In this document: positions 1-7,168 of the stretch, piece by piece
Numbering within the stretch: position 1 is the first letter of the stretch
Layout of the letters: every line of letters begins with the position of its first letter
Assembly: GCA_017500625.1 (NCBI GenBank)
Contig: JAFVYX010000124.1
Span: 1-26,183, forward strand
Reading direction: 5' to 3'
DNA: 26,183 nucleotides
Source of the DNA: Clostridia bacterium
GTDB lineage: Bacteria > Bacillota_A > Clostridia > Oscillospirales > CAG-272
Position numbers and translations under genes: made by a program
Notes under the pieces: generated by a model
Told to the model about the DNA's origin: nothing
Seen by the model: the letters and a program-made list of their open reading frames with translations, nothing else
Databases searched by the model: none

Positions 1-1
1 A

Positions 2-898
2 GGCGCAATCCCAGTTATTGCCGAGATCGACAAATCGCTGACACTTGATCCCGCCGACTTTGAGGCAAAGATCACCCCCTATACCAAAGCAGTAATCCCC
101 GTACACATCAAGGGTTTCCCCTCCGATATGGCAAAAATATGCGAAATAGCCAAAAAGCATAATATCGCCGTAGTTGAGGATGCCTGCCAAGCAGACGGGG
201 CATCATTCAAAGGAAAACGTCTGGGCACCATCGGAGATGCGGGAGCTTACAGCTTTAACTTCTATAAGATAATTTCTATGGGTGAGGGCGGTGCTTTAGT
301 CACTAACAGACAGGACGTATTCGAAGCCTCGCTTATCTATCACGACGCAAGCGCTATAGCATTTTTCGGAAATCAGATGAAGGACTTCACCACCGAGTCC
401 TTCTGCGGTACCGAGTACAGAACAAATGAGATCGCAACAGCTATCCTTCGCGAGCAGTTAAAGAGGCTCGATGGAATCATTACCGATCTCAGAAAAAATA
501 AAAAGTACGTAATGGACCGTCTCAGCACCTATTGCCGCTTTATCCGTTCCAATGACATTGATGGAGATCTTGGAACTACCGTCGCTATTCTCTTTGATTC
601 CGCAGAGGAGGCAGAACGCTTTGGCGAGCGTGTCAAAGCCAAACCCACGATCCACACGGGCAAGCATGTTTACTCCAACTGGGAGCCGATCCTTGAAAGA
701 CGCGGCGCATTTCATCCCTTGATGGACCCCTTCAAGATGGAGGCAAACAAGAATATCATCCCCGACTATACCGCCGATATGTGCCCAATCACCCTTGATC
801 TTCTTTCCAGAGCCGTCTACATAGAGATCAATCCCGATTGGACTCAGGAAACGATGGATGCCAGAGTCGATGCCATCATTGAGGCACTTACACATTGA
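2..898 (+). CDS. DegT/DnrJ/EryC1/StrS-family PLP aminotransferase, 5'-truncated
   Basis: The reading frame is open from base 2, so the gene starts upstream of the window; the first internal ATG (128) is not the real start. The family transfers an amino group to keto sugars or related substrates using pyridoxal phosphate (PLP). Visible family marks are VVEDACQADGASFKGK, then GDAGAYSFNFYK followed by SMGEGGALVT; the Lys in FYK fits the PLP Schiff-base lysine, and the Asp in VVEDA fits the pyridine-nitrogen contact. The visible part is 298 codons and a full family member is usually about 370-400 residues, so roughly the first 70-100 residues are missing. By eye the gene is clearly less GC-rich than the rest of the window (many aaa, aat and ata codons), which may indicate a different origin. 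A terminator follows directly. The substrate cannot be told. Confidence 0.9.
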   Translation, partial: GAIPVIAEIDKSLTLDPADFEAKITPYTKAVIPVHIKGFPSDMAKICEIAKKHNIAVVEDACQADGASFKGKRLGTIGDAGAYSFNFYKIISMGEGGALVTNRQDVFEASLIYHDASAIAFFGNQMKDFTTESFCGTEYRTNEIATAILREQLKRLDGIITDLRKNKKYVMDRLSTYCRFIRSNDIDGDLGTTVAILFDSAEEAERFGERVKAKPTIHTGKHVYSNWEPILERRGAFHPLMDPFKMEANKNIIPDYTADMCPITLDLLSRAVYIEINPDWTQETMDARVDAIIEALTH

Positions 899-906
899 CA
901 CAAAAA

Positions 907-953
907 CAAAAAAACAGACCCCCGAAGGGAGTCTGTTTTTTTGGTGCGGGTGA
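907..953. repeat. Direct repeat copy 1: terminator hairpin plus tRNA-Leu 3' end
   Basis: These 47 bases recur at 1097-1143 with one difference (g at 924, a at 1114). The last dozen bases (TGGTGCGGGTGA, 942-953) are the reverse complement of the 3' end of tRNA-Leu, including CCA. No tRNA body follows here, so this is a detached 3'-end fragment. Confidence 0.85.
908..942 (+). terminator. Intrinsic terminator of the DegT-family gene
   Basis: ACAGAC (914-919) pairs with GTCTGT (931-936), extended inside by CCC/GGG around a GAA loop and followed by a T tract. It lies 15 bases after the TGA at 896-898. The A tract on the other side makes it potentially bidirectional. The whole hairpin is part of a 47-base direct repeat with 1097-1143. 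Confidence 0.8.
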
Positions 954-1090
954 GGGACTGGGTCTCGGCGCGGCCTCAGAAAAGGCGAGGCGATTTCGCC
1001 TTTTCTCCGTGCCTCGGTCCGCCGCGGCTCTGACGCTCCCCCGGAGCGTCATTCACCTCCGCGGCGCTTCAAGTCCTGCCACACCCCACG
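941..1090. repeat. Palindrome-rich element of about 150 bp bounded by tRNA-3'-end-like inverted sequences
   Basis: The left end (942-953) matches the tRNA-Leu 3' end read on the minus strand. The right end (1068-1082, ttcaagtcctgccac) matches the tRNA T-arm and acceptor strand read on the plus strand, and is an inverted copy of 1140-1154 with one mismatch. Between them lie two strong hairpins. One pairs AGAAAAGGCGA (978-988) with TCGCCTTTTCT (996-1006). The other pairs GCCGCGG (1021-1027) with CCGCGGC (1059-1065) outside TGACGCTCC (1031-1039) and GGAGCGTCA (1043-1051). There is no coding potential I would defend. It may be a tRNA-derived miniature mobile or REP-like element, or a decayed tRNA locus. 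Confidence 0.5.
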
Positions 1091-1096
1091 TAATAT

Positions 1097-1143
1097 CAAA
1101 AAAACAGACCCCCAAAGGGAGTCTGTTTTTTTGGTGCGGGTGA
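1097..1143. repeat. Direct repeat copy 2: terminator plus genuine tRNA-Leu 3' end
   Basis: Second copy of the 47-base repeat at 907-953. Here the last bases are part of the intact tRNA-Leu gene. Confidence 0.85.
1098..1131 (-). terminator. Terminator of tRNA-Leu
   Basis: On the minus strand the hairpin ACAGAC...GTCTGT with inner CCC/GGG lies directly after the tRNA CCA end and is followed by a long T tract. A tracts on the other side make it symmetrical. Confidence 0.8.
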
Positions 1144-1218
1144 CAGGACTTGAACCTGCACAACCTTGCGGTCATAAGAACCTGAATCTTACGCGTCTGC
1201 CAGTTCCGCCACACCCGC
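1132..1218 (-). tRNA. tRNA-Leu (anticodon CAG)
   Basis: The gene is 87 nt with encoded CCA. The acceptor stem pairs GCGGGTG with CACCCGC. The anticodon stem TAAGA/TCTTA encloses the loop TTCAGGT, which gives anticodon CAG for CUG codons. The long variable arm (about TGACCGCAAGGTTGT) makes it a class II tRNA, and the T arm contains GGTTCAAGTCC. A perfect-consensus promoter lies upstream and an intrinsic terminator directly downstream, so it is transcribed alone. Confidence 0.96.
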
Positions 1219-1249
1219 ATCTCGGATTTCTTTCCGCAAGGCAACATTG

Positions 1250-1278
1250 ATTATAGCATACTCTTTTCGGTTTGTCAA
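1250..1278 (-). promoter_or_regulatory. SigA-type promoter of tRNA-Leu
   Basis: On the minus strand, TTGACA (1278-1273) and TATAAT (1255-1250) are separated by exactly 17 bases. Both boxes are perfect consensus. Transcription should start near 1243, about 25 bases before the mature tRNA 5' end. Confidence 0.9.
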
Positions 1279-1401
1279 ACCCTTTTTTGAAAAAAGTAGC
1301 GACATTTGAAAAAAAACTTGCCGCACGGCGGCGAGGGGCGCAAAAAAGGCGGCAAAGGGAGGCGCAAGGAGCGGAGGGCGCGGAATTTTTTGCCGTTTCT
1401 A

Positions 1402-1430
1402 TTGCAAAACGGGGACGGGTGCTTTATAAT
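1402..1430 (+). promoter_or_regulatory. SigA-type promoter of the Gfo/Idh/MocA pair
   Basis: TTGCAA (1402-1407), a 17-base spacer, then TATAAT (1425-1430). A start near 1437 gives a leader of about 50 bases. Because the promoter lies inside the upstream reading-frame extension, it supports the ATG at 1489 over any earlier start. Confidence 0.8.
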
Positions 1431-1488
1431 AGAAGATGCAAAAGGTCCCCGCGGCGGGCTGCCGCGAATGAAAAAAGGAGAAAACGAT

Positions 1489-2559
1489 ATGAGCAACAAT
1501 CGCATTAAGCTGGGCATTGTGGGTCTTGGCAGAGCCGGTAACGGCATGCACGTGAAGGCCCTCCTGGAGAACAAGAGCGAGCTTTACGAGATCGTGGCCG
1601 TGTGCGACCCGATCGCTGAGCGCTGTGAGAAGGTCAAGGAAAAGACGGGCTGCCGCACCTACGGAACGATCGAGGAGCTGCTCCGCGACGACGAGGTGGA
1701 GCTTGTGGACATCGCCACCCGCTCGAACGACCATTACCGCCACGCCGTCCTCGCGCTGGAGGCGGGCAAGCACGTGTTCTGCGAAAAGCCCATCACCCTG
1801 AACGCCGACGAGGTCAAGGACCTCTTTGCCCGTGCCGAGAAGCCCGGCTCCGGGCGCTTCTTCCCCCAGCAGAACCGCCGCTATGAGGGCGTGTTCCAGA
1901 ATCTTGCCGCGGTGATCGCCTCGGGCAAGCTTGGCAACGTTTTTGAGATCTCGCTCTCCCAGAGGAGCTATCAGCGCCGTGACGACTGGCAGACCATTTC
2001 CGAGTTTGGCGGCGGTCAGCTCTTCAACTGGGGCCCGCACATCGTGGACCACGCGCTCCGTCTGCTTGGCGCCCCCGTGGCGCAGCAGTACAGCCACTGC
2101 GTGCAGGCCGCGGCGGGTGGCGACTGCGAGGACCACTTCACCGCTCACCTCATCGGTGAGAACGGCCGCAAGGTCAACGTGTGCATCAGCGGTGCCTCCG
2201 CCCTGTACGACGGCCGCCGCTATATGGCCTTCGGCACGCGCGGCGCGTTTGAATCGAACGGCATGAAGATCAAGCTGAAGTACATCGATCCCGAGCAGGT
2301 GCTTCCGCCTGTGGTCTCCAACCCCGGCACGCCCGGTGACAGCTTTGGTGCTTCGGGCACCTTCGGCGCGGCCGTGGACGTCAAGTGGGTGACCGAGGAG
2401 TACGAGGTGAAGGACGATATCCTCTGCTTCTGGGACGCCATGTACGCCTCGCTCCGCGAGGGCAAGGAATATCCCATCAAGCGCGACGAGGTCGTCTCGC
2501 TCATCGAGACGCTCTGCCGCATCAAAAACGAAACGCCGATCTGCCGCTTCAACGGCTGA
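1489..2559 (+). CDS. Gfo/Idh/MocA-family NAD(P)-dependent oxidoreductase (1)
   Basis: The 356-residue protein starts with a Rossmann fold (GIVGLGRAGNGMH, residues 9-21; VAVCD with the Asp at 40). The family signature GKHVFCEKP has its Lys at residue 100, and a substrate-domain motif GGGQLFNWGPHIVDH follows near residue 180. The family oxidises or reduces hydroxyl groups of sugars and cyclitols. Start choice: the ATG at 1489 has AAAAAAGGAG (1471-1480) upstream and lies after the promoter; the frame is open further upstream but that part has no family similarity. The gene is followed after 15 bases by a second family member, so the two likely act on the same or consecutive substrates. Base use is GC-rich, unlike the DegT gene. 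The substrate is unknown. Confidence 0.93.
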   Translation: MSNNRIKLGIVGLGRAGNGMHVKALLENKSELYEIVAVCDPIAERCEKVKEKTGCRTYGTIEELLRDDEVELVDIATRSNDHYRHAVLALEAGKHVFCEKPITLNADEVKDLFARAEKPGSGRFFPQQNRRYEGVFQNLAAVIASGKLGNVFEISLSQRSYQRRDDWQTISEFGGGQLFNWGPHIVDHALRLLGAPVAQQYSHCVQAAAGGDCEDHFTAHLIGENGRKVNVCISGASALYDGRRYMAFGTRGAFESNGMKIKLKYIDPEQVLPPVVSNPGTPGDSFGASGTFGAAVDVKWVTEEYEVKDDILCFWDAMYASLREGKEYPIKRDEVVSLIETLCRIKNETPICRFNG

Positions 2560-2574
2560 TCCGAGGGTACCGTT

Positions 2575-3582
2575 ATGCAACCGATCCGCGTAGCAATCGT
2601 GGGCTTTGGGGGAATCGCACGCTCCCACTACAATGCCTACCACCGTCTGATGACTGAAGGATACCCCGTGCGCGTGGTCGCGGTGTGCGACCGCAACACC
2701 GACCAGATCTTCCAAAAGGTGACCACCAACCTGCGCCACGAGAACACCCCCCTGGATCCCGACACGCACCTCTACCCCTCGATCGACGCGCTTCTTGAAA
2801 AGGAAGTCTTTGATATGGCCGACGTCTGCCTGCCGACGCTCCTGCACAAGGACGCGGTGGTGCAGCTGCTCCGTGGGGGCAAGCACGTGCTGTGCGAAAA
2901 GCCGATGGCCCTCACGGCCGAGGACGGTGCGGCGATGGTCGATGCCGCTCACGAGGCCGATCGCCTCCTGATGGTGGCGCACCTCACGCGCTTTGAGCCG
3001 CACAACCTCCACCTGCGTGACGCGGTGGCCGACGGGCGCTACGGCAGACTTCTTCACCTTTCGATGGAGCGCCTCAGCGAGTACCCCGCGTGGTCGCCGA
3101 TCTTCCGAACGCTCGATGCCAACGGCGGCTGTATCCTCGATATGCAGATCCACGACGTGGACGTGGCGAACATGATCCTCGGCGCACCGAGGGCGGTCTC
3201 AACGCTCCGCTGTGACGATCTTCCCTACCACCAGCTGGTCAGCACCCGCCTCTTCTACGAGGGCACCACCGTGACGATCGAGGAGGCGTGGGACAACACG
3301 CGCACGCTTCCCTTCTTTCAGGGCTTCTGCGCTCGCTTTGAGCGCGCCTCGCTGAGGTCGGACGGCAAAACGCTGACGCTCTTCCCGCACGAGGGGGAGC
3401 CGAGCGTGATCGAGACCGAAGAGGTCACGGGCTTTTACGAGGAGATCCGCGCACTCTGCGAGGCGATCCGCGGCAACACCGACGGCGGCTATCTCCCGCC
3501 CGAGCAGGCGCTCCTCGATATGAGGATCGTTGAGGCCACGGCCGAAAGCGCCGCAAAAAACGGCGCCACCGTCACCCTATAA
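2575..3582 (+). CDS. Gfo/Idh/MocA-family NAD(P)-dependent oxidoreductase (2)
   Basis: The protein has 335 residues. The Rossmann motif VAIVGFGGIARSHY lies at residues 6-19 and VVAVCDRN follows near 34-41. The signature GKHVLCEKP has its Lys at 109. The motif NGGCILDMQIHDVD near 183-196 fits the conserved G-G-x3-D-x3-H-x2-D pattern that carries the catalytic His/Asp side of the family. The gene begins 15 bases after the stop of the first dehydrogenase with only a modest GAGGG ribosome site, so translation may depend on the upstream gene. A strong terminator follows 5 bases after the TAA, ending a two-gene unit. The two paralogues are clearly divergent. The substrate cannot be assigned. Confidence 0.93.
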   Translation: MQPIRVAIVGFGGIARSHYNAYHRLMTEGYPVRVVAVCDRNTDQIFQKVTTNLRHENTPLDPDTHLYPSIDALLEKEVFDMADVCLPTLLHKDAVVQLLRGGKHVLCEKPMALTAEDGAAMVDAAHEADRLLMVAHLTRFEPHNLHLRDAVADGRYGRLLHLSMERLSEYPAWSPIFRTLDANGGCILDMQIHDVDVANMILGAPRAVSTLRCDDLPYHQLVSTRLFYEGTTVTIEEAWDNTRTLPFFQGFCARFERASLRSDGKTLTLFPHEGEPSVIETEEVTGFYEEIRALCEAIRGNTDGGYLPPEQALLDMRIVEATAESAAKNGATVTL

Positions 3583-3587
3583 GCAAA

Positions 3588-3622
3588 AGAAAAGAGCCAC
3601 CGAGGTGGCTCTTTTCTTTTTT
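3588..3622 (+). terminator. Terminator of the dehydrogenase unit
   Basis: AGAAAAGAGCCACC pairs with GGTGGCTCTTTTCT around a tight GA turn, and is followed by TTTTT. It starts 5 bases after the TAA at 3580-3582. Confidence 0.9.
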
Positions 3623-3886
3623 AGCTGCGGGTAAGCGTTCCCTTGACGGTGAGCAAGGCAAGAATGTCAAGAACTTCTCGCGAGTTTCCCTCGCCTTCTT
3701 CGACGGGATAGCGTTCCCTTCGCCTTTTTAAGACAAGTTTCGTTTACAAATTGCAAGGATCGCGAGCCAAGGGGGCGCAAAAGTACAGGGGGGACTCTCT
3801 TCTCCTCGGCGGTACGTGCGCGGCCAACGGCGCGAGGGGGAACGGGGCAGGTCCTCCGCTTTTCTCGCTTTTTTTCGAGAAACGGC
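3623..3886. other. Noncoding stretch between the two catabolic units
   Basis: From the terminator to the next promoter I see no gene with a convincing start or family match. The stretch is a mixture of moderate-GC sequence (3623-3760) and a G-rich part (3765-3860). No clear regulatory fold was recognised. Confidence 0.6.
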
Positions 3887-3915
3887 TTGACAACCTTGGG
3901 GCTTTGTTGTATTCT
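3887..3915 (+). promoter_or_regulatory. SigA-type promoter of the isomerase/AAC(3)/amidohydrolase unit
   Basis: TTGACA (3887-3892), 17-base spacer, TATTCT (3910-3915). The expected start near 3922 gives a leader of about 55 bases ending in a good ribosome site (AAGGAGAAG). Confidence 0.85.
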
Positions 3916-3939
3916 AAAGGCAAATGGTATCGCGTGTGC

Positions 3940-3951
3940 GCGTGCGCACGC
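3940..3951. promoter_or_regulatory. Perfect 12-bp palindrome in the 5' leader, possible operator
   Basis: GCGTGCGCACGC is a perfect palindrome that begins 24 bases after the -10 box and ends 26 bases before the ATG. The position fits a repressor site, but no regulator gene is visible next to it. Confidence 0.35.
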
Positions 3952-3977
3952 AATTTTTACCCGTTAAGGAGAAGCTT

Positions 3978-4829
3978 ATGCGTTTTTCTAACTATTCGTC
4001 CTTTATGCACGATCTTGGCTGTCACGGCCTCGAGTACGCCGCCGCCCGCTCGGTCCGCCTCGGCTACGTGGCGGTGGAGCTTTGCGGCGTGTATCCCGCG
4101 GCACAGTCGCTGGCGCGCCGCTTCGATCACGCCGAATTCAAGGCCACGCTCGACCGTCACGGTCTCGCCGTTTCCTGCTACTCGATCTACGCCGATCTTC
4201 TGAACGGCGAGCGCGACGAGGTCCTTGCGGCGCTGCGTGAGCACATCGAATTCGCCGCCCACATCGGGGCCCCCTACTTCCACCATACGATCGCCCCGAG
4301 TGCGAAGTGGAACGGCACCCCCGTGACCTACGACGAGGTTTTTCCCTACCTCGTTGACCTCTGCAAGACGATCGCCCGTATGGCCAAGGAGTACGGCATC
4401 ACCTGCCTTTACGAGCCGCAGGGCCCGTTTGTCAACGGCGCTCAGGGGGTTTCCCGCATCTTGTTTGCCGTCAAGGCCGAGTGCGACAACGTGGCGGTGT
4501 GCGGTGACGTCGGCAACCCCGTGTTTGCCGATGCCGATCCCGTTCCGATCTTTGAAACGCTCACCGACTACATTCCTCACCTGCACGTCAAGGACTATAC
4601 CGTCTCCGAAACGCCCCTGGATAACGGCCTGCGCGAATTTCACAGCGTGGGCGGACGCTGCATTTACGATGCGCCGATCGGCACGGGCTGCATCGACATT
4701 GCGGGCTGCTTTGCCCCCGTGGCGGCGCGCGGTCCCCTGCCCTACGTGAGCATTGAGGTGTTCAGCGAGGACGACAGCGTGCATACCGATGCCATGGCGT
4801 ACCTGAACGCCCTCGAAAAAACGCTGTAA
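3978..4829 (+). CDS. Sugar phosphate isomerase/epimerase-like TIM-barrel protein
   Basis: This 283-residue protein fits the xylose-isomerase-like TIM-barrel family (AP endonuclease 2 fold), which includes sugar isomerases, epimerases and inosose dehydratases. Candidate metal ligands sit at the strand ends where the family has them: YEPQGPF (Glu), CGDVGNPVF (Asp), LHVKDYT (His/Asp) and the C-terminal SIEVFSED (Glu). The ATG at 3978 has AAGGAG (3966-3971) upstream; the frame is open further upstream but that would cross the promoter. It is the first gene of a three-gene unit with an AAC(3)-like acyltransferase (19 bases later) and an amidohydrolase. Together with the dehydrogenases upstream it suggests cyclitol or unusual-sugar catabolism. 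The reaction is not established. Confidence 0.85.
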   Translation: MRFSNYSSFMHDLGCHGLEYAAARSVRLGYVAVELCGVYPAAQSLARRFDHAEFKATLDRHGLAVSCYSIYADLLNGERDEVLAALREHIEFAAHIGAPYFHHTIAPSAKWNGTPVTYDEVFPYLVDLCKTIARMAKEYGITCLYEPQGPFVNGAQGVSRILFAVKAECDNVAVCGDVGNPVFADADPVPIFETLTDYIPHLHVKDYTVSETPLDNGLREFHSVGGRCIYDAPIGTGCIDIAGCFAPVAARGPLPYVSIEVFSEDDSVHTDAMAYLNALEKTL

Positions 4830-4848
4830 CCCAAAAAAGGAGGATCCC

Positions 4849-5676
4849 ATGGTCACTAAGGAAATGATGCTCGCCGCGCTCCGTGAGCTTGGCGTTACCG
4901 AGGGGGATATCCTCCTCACCCACTCCTCCTTCAAGAGTCTTGGCGGCTGTGAAAACGGCGCCGACACCGTGATCTCGGCGATGCGTGAGGCCGTGGGCGA
5001 CGACGGCACCGTGGTCTTCCCCACCCTCTGCCAGAACGACTGGGAGCACGTCTATGAGAATTGGCACCTCGACGCCCCCTCGGACGTTGGGTACCTCACG
5101 AACTACTTCCGCAAGCTCCCTGGTGCCAAGCGGAGCGACCAGGCCACCCACTCGGTCGCCGCGATGGGCAAGGACGCCGACGCCCTGACAAAAACGCACG
5201 GCGAGTCGGGACTCCGCTACGGCATCTTCGGGGATACGCCCTTCTCGGCCGATTCGCCCTGGCAGAAGATGTACGAGAAAAACGCCAAAACGCTCTTTCT
5301 CGGCTGCTCGATCAAGTTTTGCACCTTCCGCCACCTTGCCGAGTACATCGTGATGGCCGACTACCTCGAGAGGGCCAAAAAAAGCCCCGACTTCGAAGCG
5401 CTGAAGGGCGAGGTCTGGCATTACCACAGACCAAAGAAATACGGCGTCTGGCCGCAGATCAAGAGCGTTGTCCTTGAGGAAATGCTTGAGGAGCGCGGCA
5501 AGATCCGCCGCGCGCGGTGCGGTGAGGCCGACCTTCTGCTCGTCGGTGCGCGCGACTTCGTGGATCTCGCTATGACCTGTATACGCGAGCATAAGACCGA
5601 GGCCCTCAGCGAGTACCCGCCCCTTTGGACGATCGCCGAGACTCTCGACTGGCTTTGCCGTGTGGAGGCGCTATGA
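4849..5676 (+). CDS. Aminoglycoside N3-acetyltransferase (AAC(3))-family protein
   Basis: This 275-residue acetyl-CoA-dependent acyltransferase of the AAC(3) / antibiotic N-acetyltransferase fold has its motifs in order: LLTHSSFKSLG near residues 23-33, DGTVVFPTL, RSDQATHSVAAMG, GDTPFSADSPWQKMYE and LFLGC...FRHLAEYI. The motif usually written RSxHPxHSVAAxG reads RSDQATHSVAAMG here, so the usual His-Pro is Gln-Ala. A perfect AGGAGG site precedes the ATG at 4849. The gene lies between a sugar isomerase and an amidohydrolase and overlaps the latter by ATGA, so a role in acylating an amino sugar or metabolite is at least as likely as antibiotic resistance. No resistance should be assumed from this sequence. 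Confidence 0.9.
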   Translation: MVTKEMMLAALRELGVTEGDILLTHSSFKSLGGCENGADTVISAMREAVGDDGTVVFPTLCQNDWEHVYENWHLDAPSDVGYLTNYFRKLPGAKRSDQATHSVAAMGKDADALTKTHGESGLRYGIFGDTPFSADSPWQKMYEKNAKTLFLGCSIKFCTFRHLAEYIVMADYLERAKKSPDFEALKGEVWHYHRPKKYGVWPQIKSVVLEEMLEERGKIRRARCGEADLLLVGARDFVDLAMTCIREHKTEALSEYPPLWTIAETLDWLCRVEAL

Positions 5677-6647
5677 ACGACCAAAGCTCCCGCTACGAGG
5701 CCGAGCTTCTCGCCTATTTTAACGAGGCCCTGCCCTGCGCGCTGTACGACGCCCACTTTCACCTCACGCGCCGATACGCCGAGAAAAAGGGCTACACCGA
5801 CCCTTACCGTCAATACGCCGATTTTATGGAGCGCACGCTCGGGCGGCGCATAGCGGGCGGTATGGTGATGACACAGCCCTCAGGACGGCACACCAAGGAG
5901 ATCCTTGACGACGAGAACGCCTACAACATCGCCCTGGCGCGTGAGCACGGCCTCGCCGCGGGGCACGTGGTGGCGCCGTGGAACGAAAAGGCCGAGGTCG
6001 CGGCGATCCTGGACGCCAACCCCGAGGTGCGCGCCCTGAAGCCCTATCTCACCTACTCCACGGCTCCCGACCGCCTCGAATCGAACATCTCGGACTTCAC
6101 GCCCGAATGGGTGTTTGAGCTTTCGGCCGAGCGCGGCCTGCCCGTCATTCTCCACCTCTCGCATTACGGCGAGATGCTGGGCGACGAAAACAATCTCCGC
6201 GAGCTGCGCTACTTCTCGGAGAAATACCCCGCCGCCAGGATCGTCCTCGCGCATTGTGCGATGGGGCATCACGTGAGAAAGCTCCGCCTCGCGCTCCCGA
6301 GGATCGCCGATCTCAAAAACCTCTGGTTCGACTGCTCGGGCGCGTCCGAGACCATGTCGGTCTATTACTGTCTGACGACCTTCGGCCCCGAGCGTATGCT
6401 GTGGGGCGGCGACCACAACTTCGGCGAGGACCTCGGCAGGATCGCCTCCTACGGCTCGGGCTTTCTGGCCGTTCACCCCGGCTATCTCAACGAGAGCGCC
6501 CTGCCGCGCGATTACCGCTACGAGCCGCTTTCGAATACCGCCGAATGCCTTGTGGCCCTCCTTGAGGCCGCCGACCTGCTCTCCCTCACAAGGACCGAGC
6601 GCGAGGGCATCTTCTACCACAACGCCAAGGCCCTCTTCGGGCGCTGA
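5673..6647 (+). CDS. Amidohydrolase-2-family metal-dependent hydrolase
   Basis: The protein has 324 residues. It has the TIM-barrel amidohydrolase layout: DAHFHL near the N terminus (metal-binding H-x-H on strand 1 reduced to HFH), ILHLSHYGEM (His), RIVLAHCAMGHH (His) and MLWGGDHNFG (Asp) towards the end. Relatives hydrolyse or decarboxylate ring and lactone compounds. The ATG at 5673 overlaps the TGA of the AAC(3) gene (ATGA) and is preceded by GGAGG (5664-5668); an earlier in-frame ATG at 5625 lies inside the upstream gene and lacks a ribosome site. The overlap implies translational coupling. A terminator starts 8 bases after the stop. The substrate is unknown. Confidence 0.9.
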   Translation: MNDQSSRYEAELLAYFNEALPCALYDAHFHLTRRYAEKKGYTDPYRQYADFMERTLGRRIAGGMVMTQPSGRHTKEILDDENAYNIALAREHGLAAGHVVAPWNEKAEVAAILDANPEVRALKPYLTYSTAPDRLESNISDFTPEWVFELSAERGLPVILHLSHYGEMLGDENNLRELRYFSEKYPAARIVLAHCAMGHHVRKLRLALPRIADLKNLWFDCSGASETMSVYYCLTTFGPERMLWGGDHNFGEDLGRIASYGSGFLAVHPGYLNESALPRDYRYEPLSNTAECLVALLEAADLLSLTRTEREGIFYHNAKALFGR

Positions 6648-6655
6648 GACAAAAC

Positions 6656-6682
6656 AAAAAAGGAGCCGTTGGCTCCTTTTTT
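6656..6682 (+). terminator. Terminator of the isomerase/AAC(3)/amidohydrolase unit
   Basis: AAAAAAGGAGCC pairs perfectly with GGCTCCTTTTTT around a GTT loop, giving a U-tailed hairpin. Confidence 0.9.
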
Positions 6683-6755
6683 ACAAGGGCAAGTCTCGGT
6701 GTGAGCGAGGGAATTCGGAGCAGAGATCGCGCGTCTCTTGCCGAAGACGTATTTT

Positions 6756-6785
6756 CGCCCGTGCGGTGGGAAAATCGCGTCAGAC
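6756..6785 (+). repeat. 30-base repeat, copy 1
   Basis: Matches 7081-7110 at 28 of 30 bases; the last 19 bases (TGGGAAAATCGCGTCAGAC) are identical in both copies. A partial inverted copy lies at 7184-7200. Confidence 0.85.
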
Positions 6786-6787
6786 GG

Positions 6788-6831
6788 GTGAGCAAAAGAA
6801 AAAGCCACGGCGTGGCTTTTTCTTGAAGCGA
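6788..6831 (+). repeat. 44-nt hairpin repeat unit A
   Basis: The unit reads GTGAGCAA, a 13-bp perfect stem (6796-6808 with 6812-6824, loop GGC), then GAAGCGA. On the minus strand the stem ends in an A/T-rich arm and could also act as a terminator for the operon. Confidence 0.75.
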
Positions 6832-6943
6832 AGTCCTCGCCGCAAGGAGCGCAAGGACGGAGCTATGCTCCTACGCCGCGCGACTATGCGGCAGGACAGG
6901 GCAGGCACCGCAAGAAAGCAAGGCGCAGGCGTACTAAACGTAC

Positions 6944-6987
6944 GTGAGCAAGCCAAAACGCCACGGTGTGGCGTTTTGGCGAAGCGA
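6944..6987 (+). repeat. 44-nt hairpin repeat unit B; possible operon 3' end
   Basis: It has the same layout and length as unit A: GTGAGCAA, a 13-bp perfect stem (6952-6964 with 6968-6980, loop GGT), then GAAGCGA. The stem differs from unit A at four base pairs, all compensated. There is no U tract beyond the stem, so it is not a typical intrinsic terminator, but it is the first strong hairpin close to the end of the minus-strand operon. Confidence 0.75.
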
Positions 6988-7053
6988 TACCCCAAGGATA
7001 GGGAAAAATGAAGCAAGTGACAACGCGCGCCCATTTTGACCATATCCGCGGGG

Positions 7054-7070
7054 AGGCGCAACGACGTATG
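7054..7070 (+). repeat. 17-base exact repeat, copy 1
   Basis: AGGCGCAACGACGTATG, identical to 7169-7185. Confidence 0.8.
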
Positions 7071-7080
7071 CCGCGAAAAT

Positions 7081-7110
7081 CGCCCGCGCGATGGGAAAAT
7101 CGCGTCAGAC
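7081..7110 (+). repeat. 30-base repeat, copy 2
   Basis: Second copy of 6756-6785, with two mismatches. Confidence 0.85.
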
Positions 7111-7168
7111 TAGGCGCACCGAGAAACGGAGGCGACGGCGTACTTACGTACGTCGAGCCGAGTATCGC

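Noticed and set aside
895..1143. 82-codon plus-strand frame across the terminator/tRNA repeat region
   Set aside because: It consists of the duplicated terminator and palindromes; its beginning and end are the two repeat copies.
1306..1488. N-terminal extension of the first Gfo/Idh/MocA protein
   Set aside because: The promoter (1402-1430) lies inside it, the residues are Arg/Lys/Gly-rich with no family similarity, and the ATG at 1489 has a good ribosome site and starts right before the Rossmann fold.
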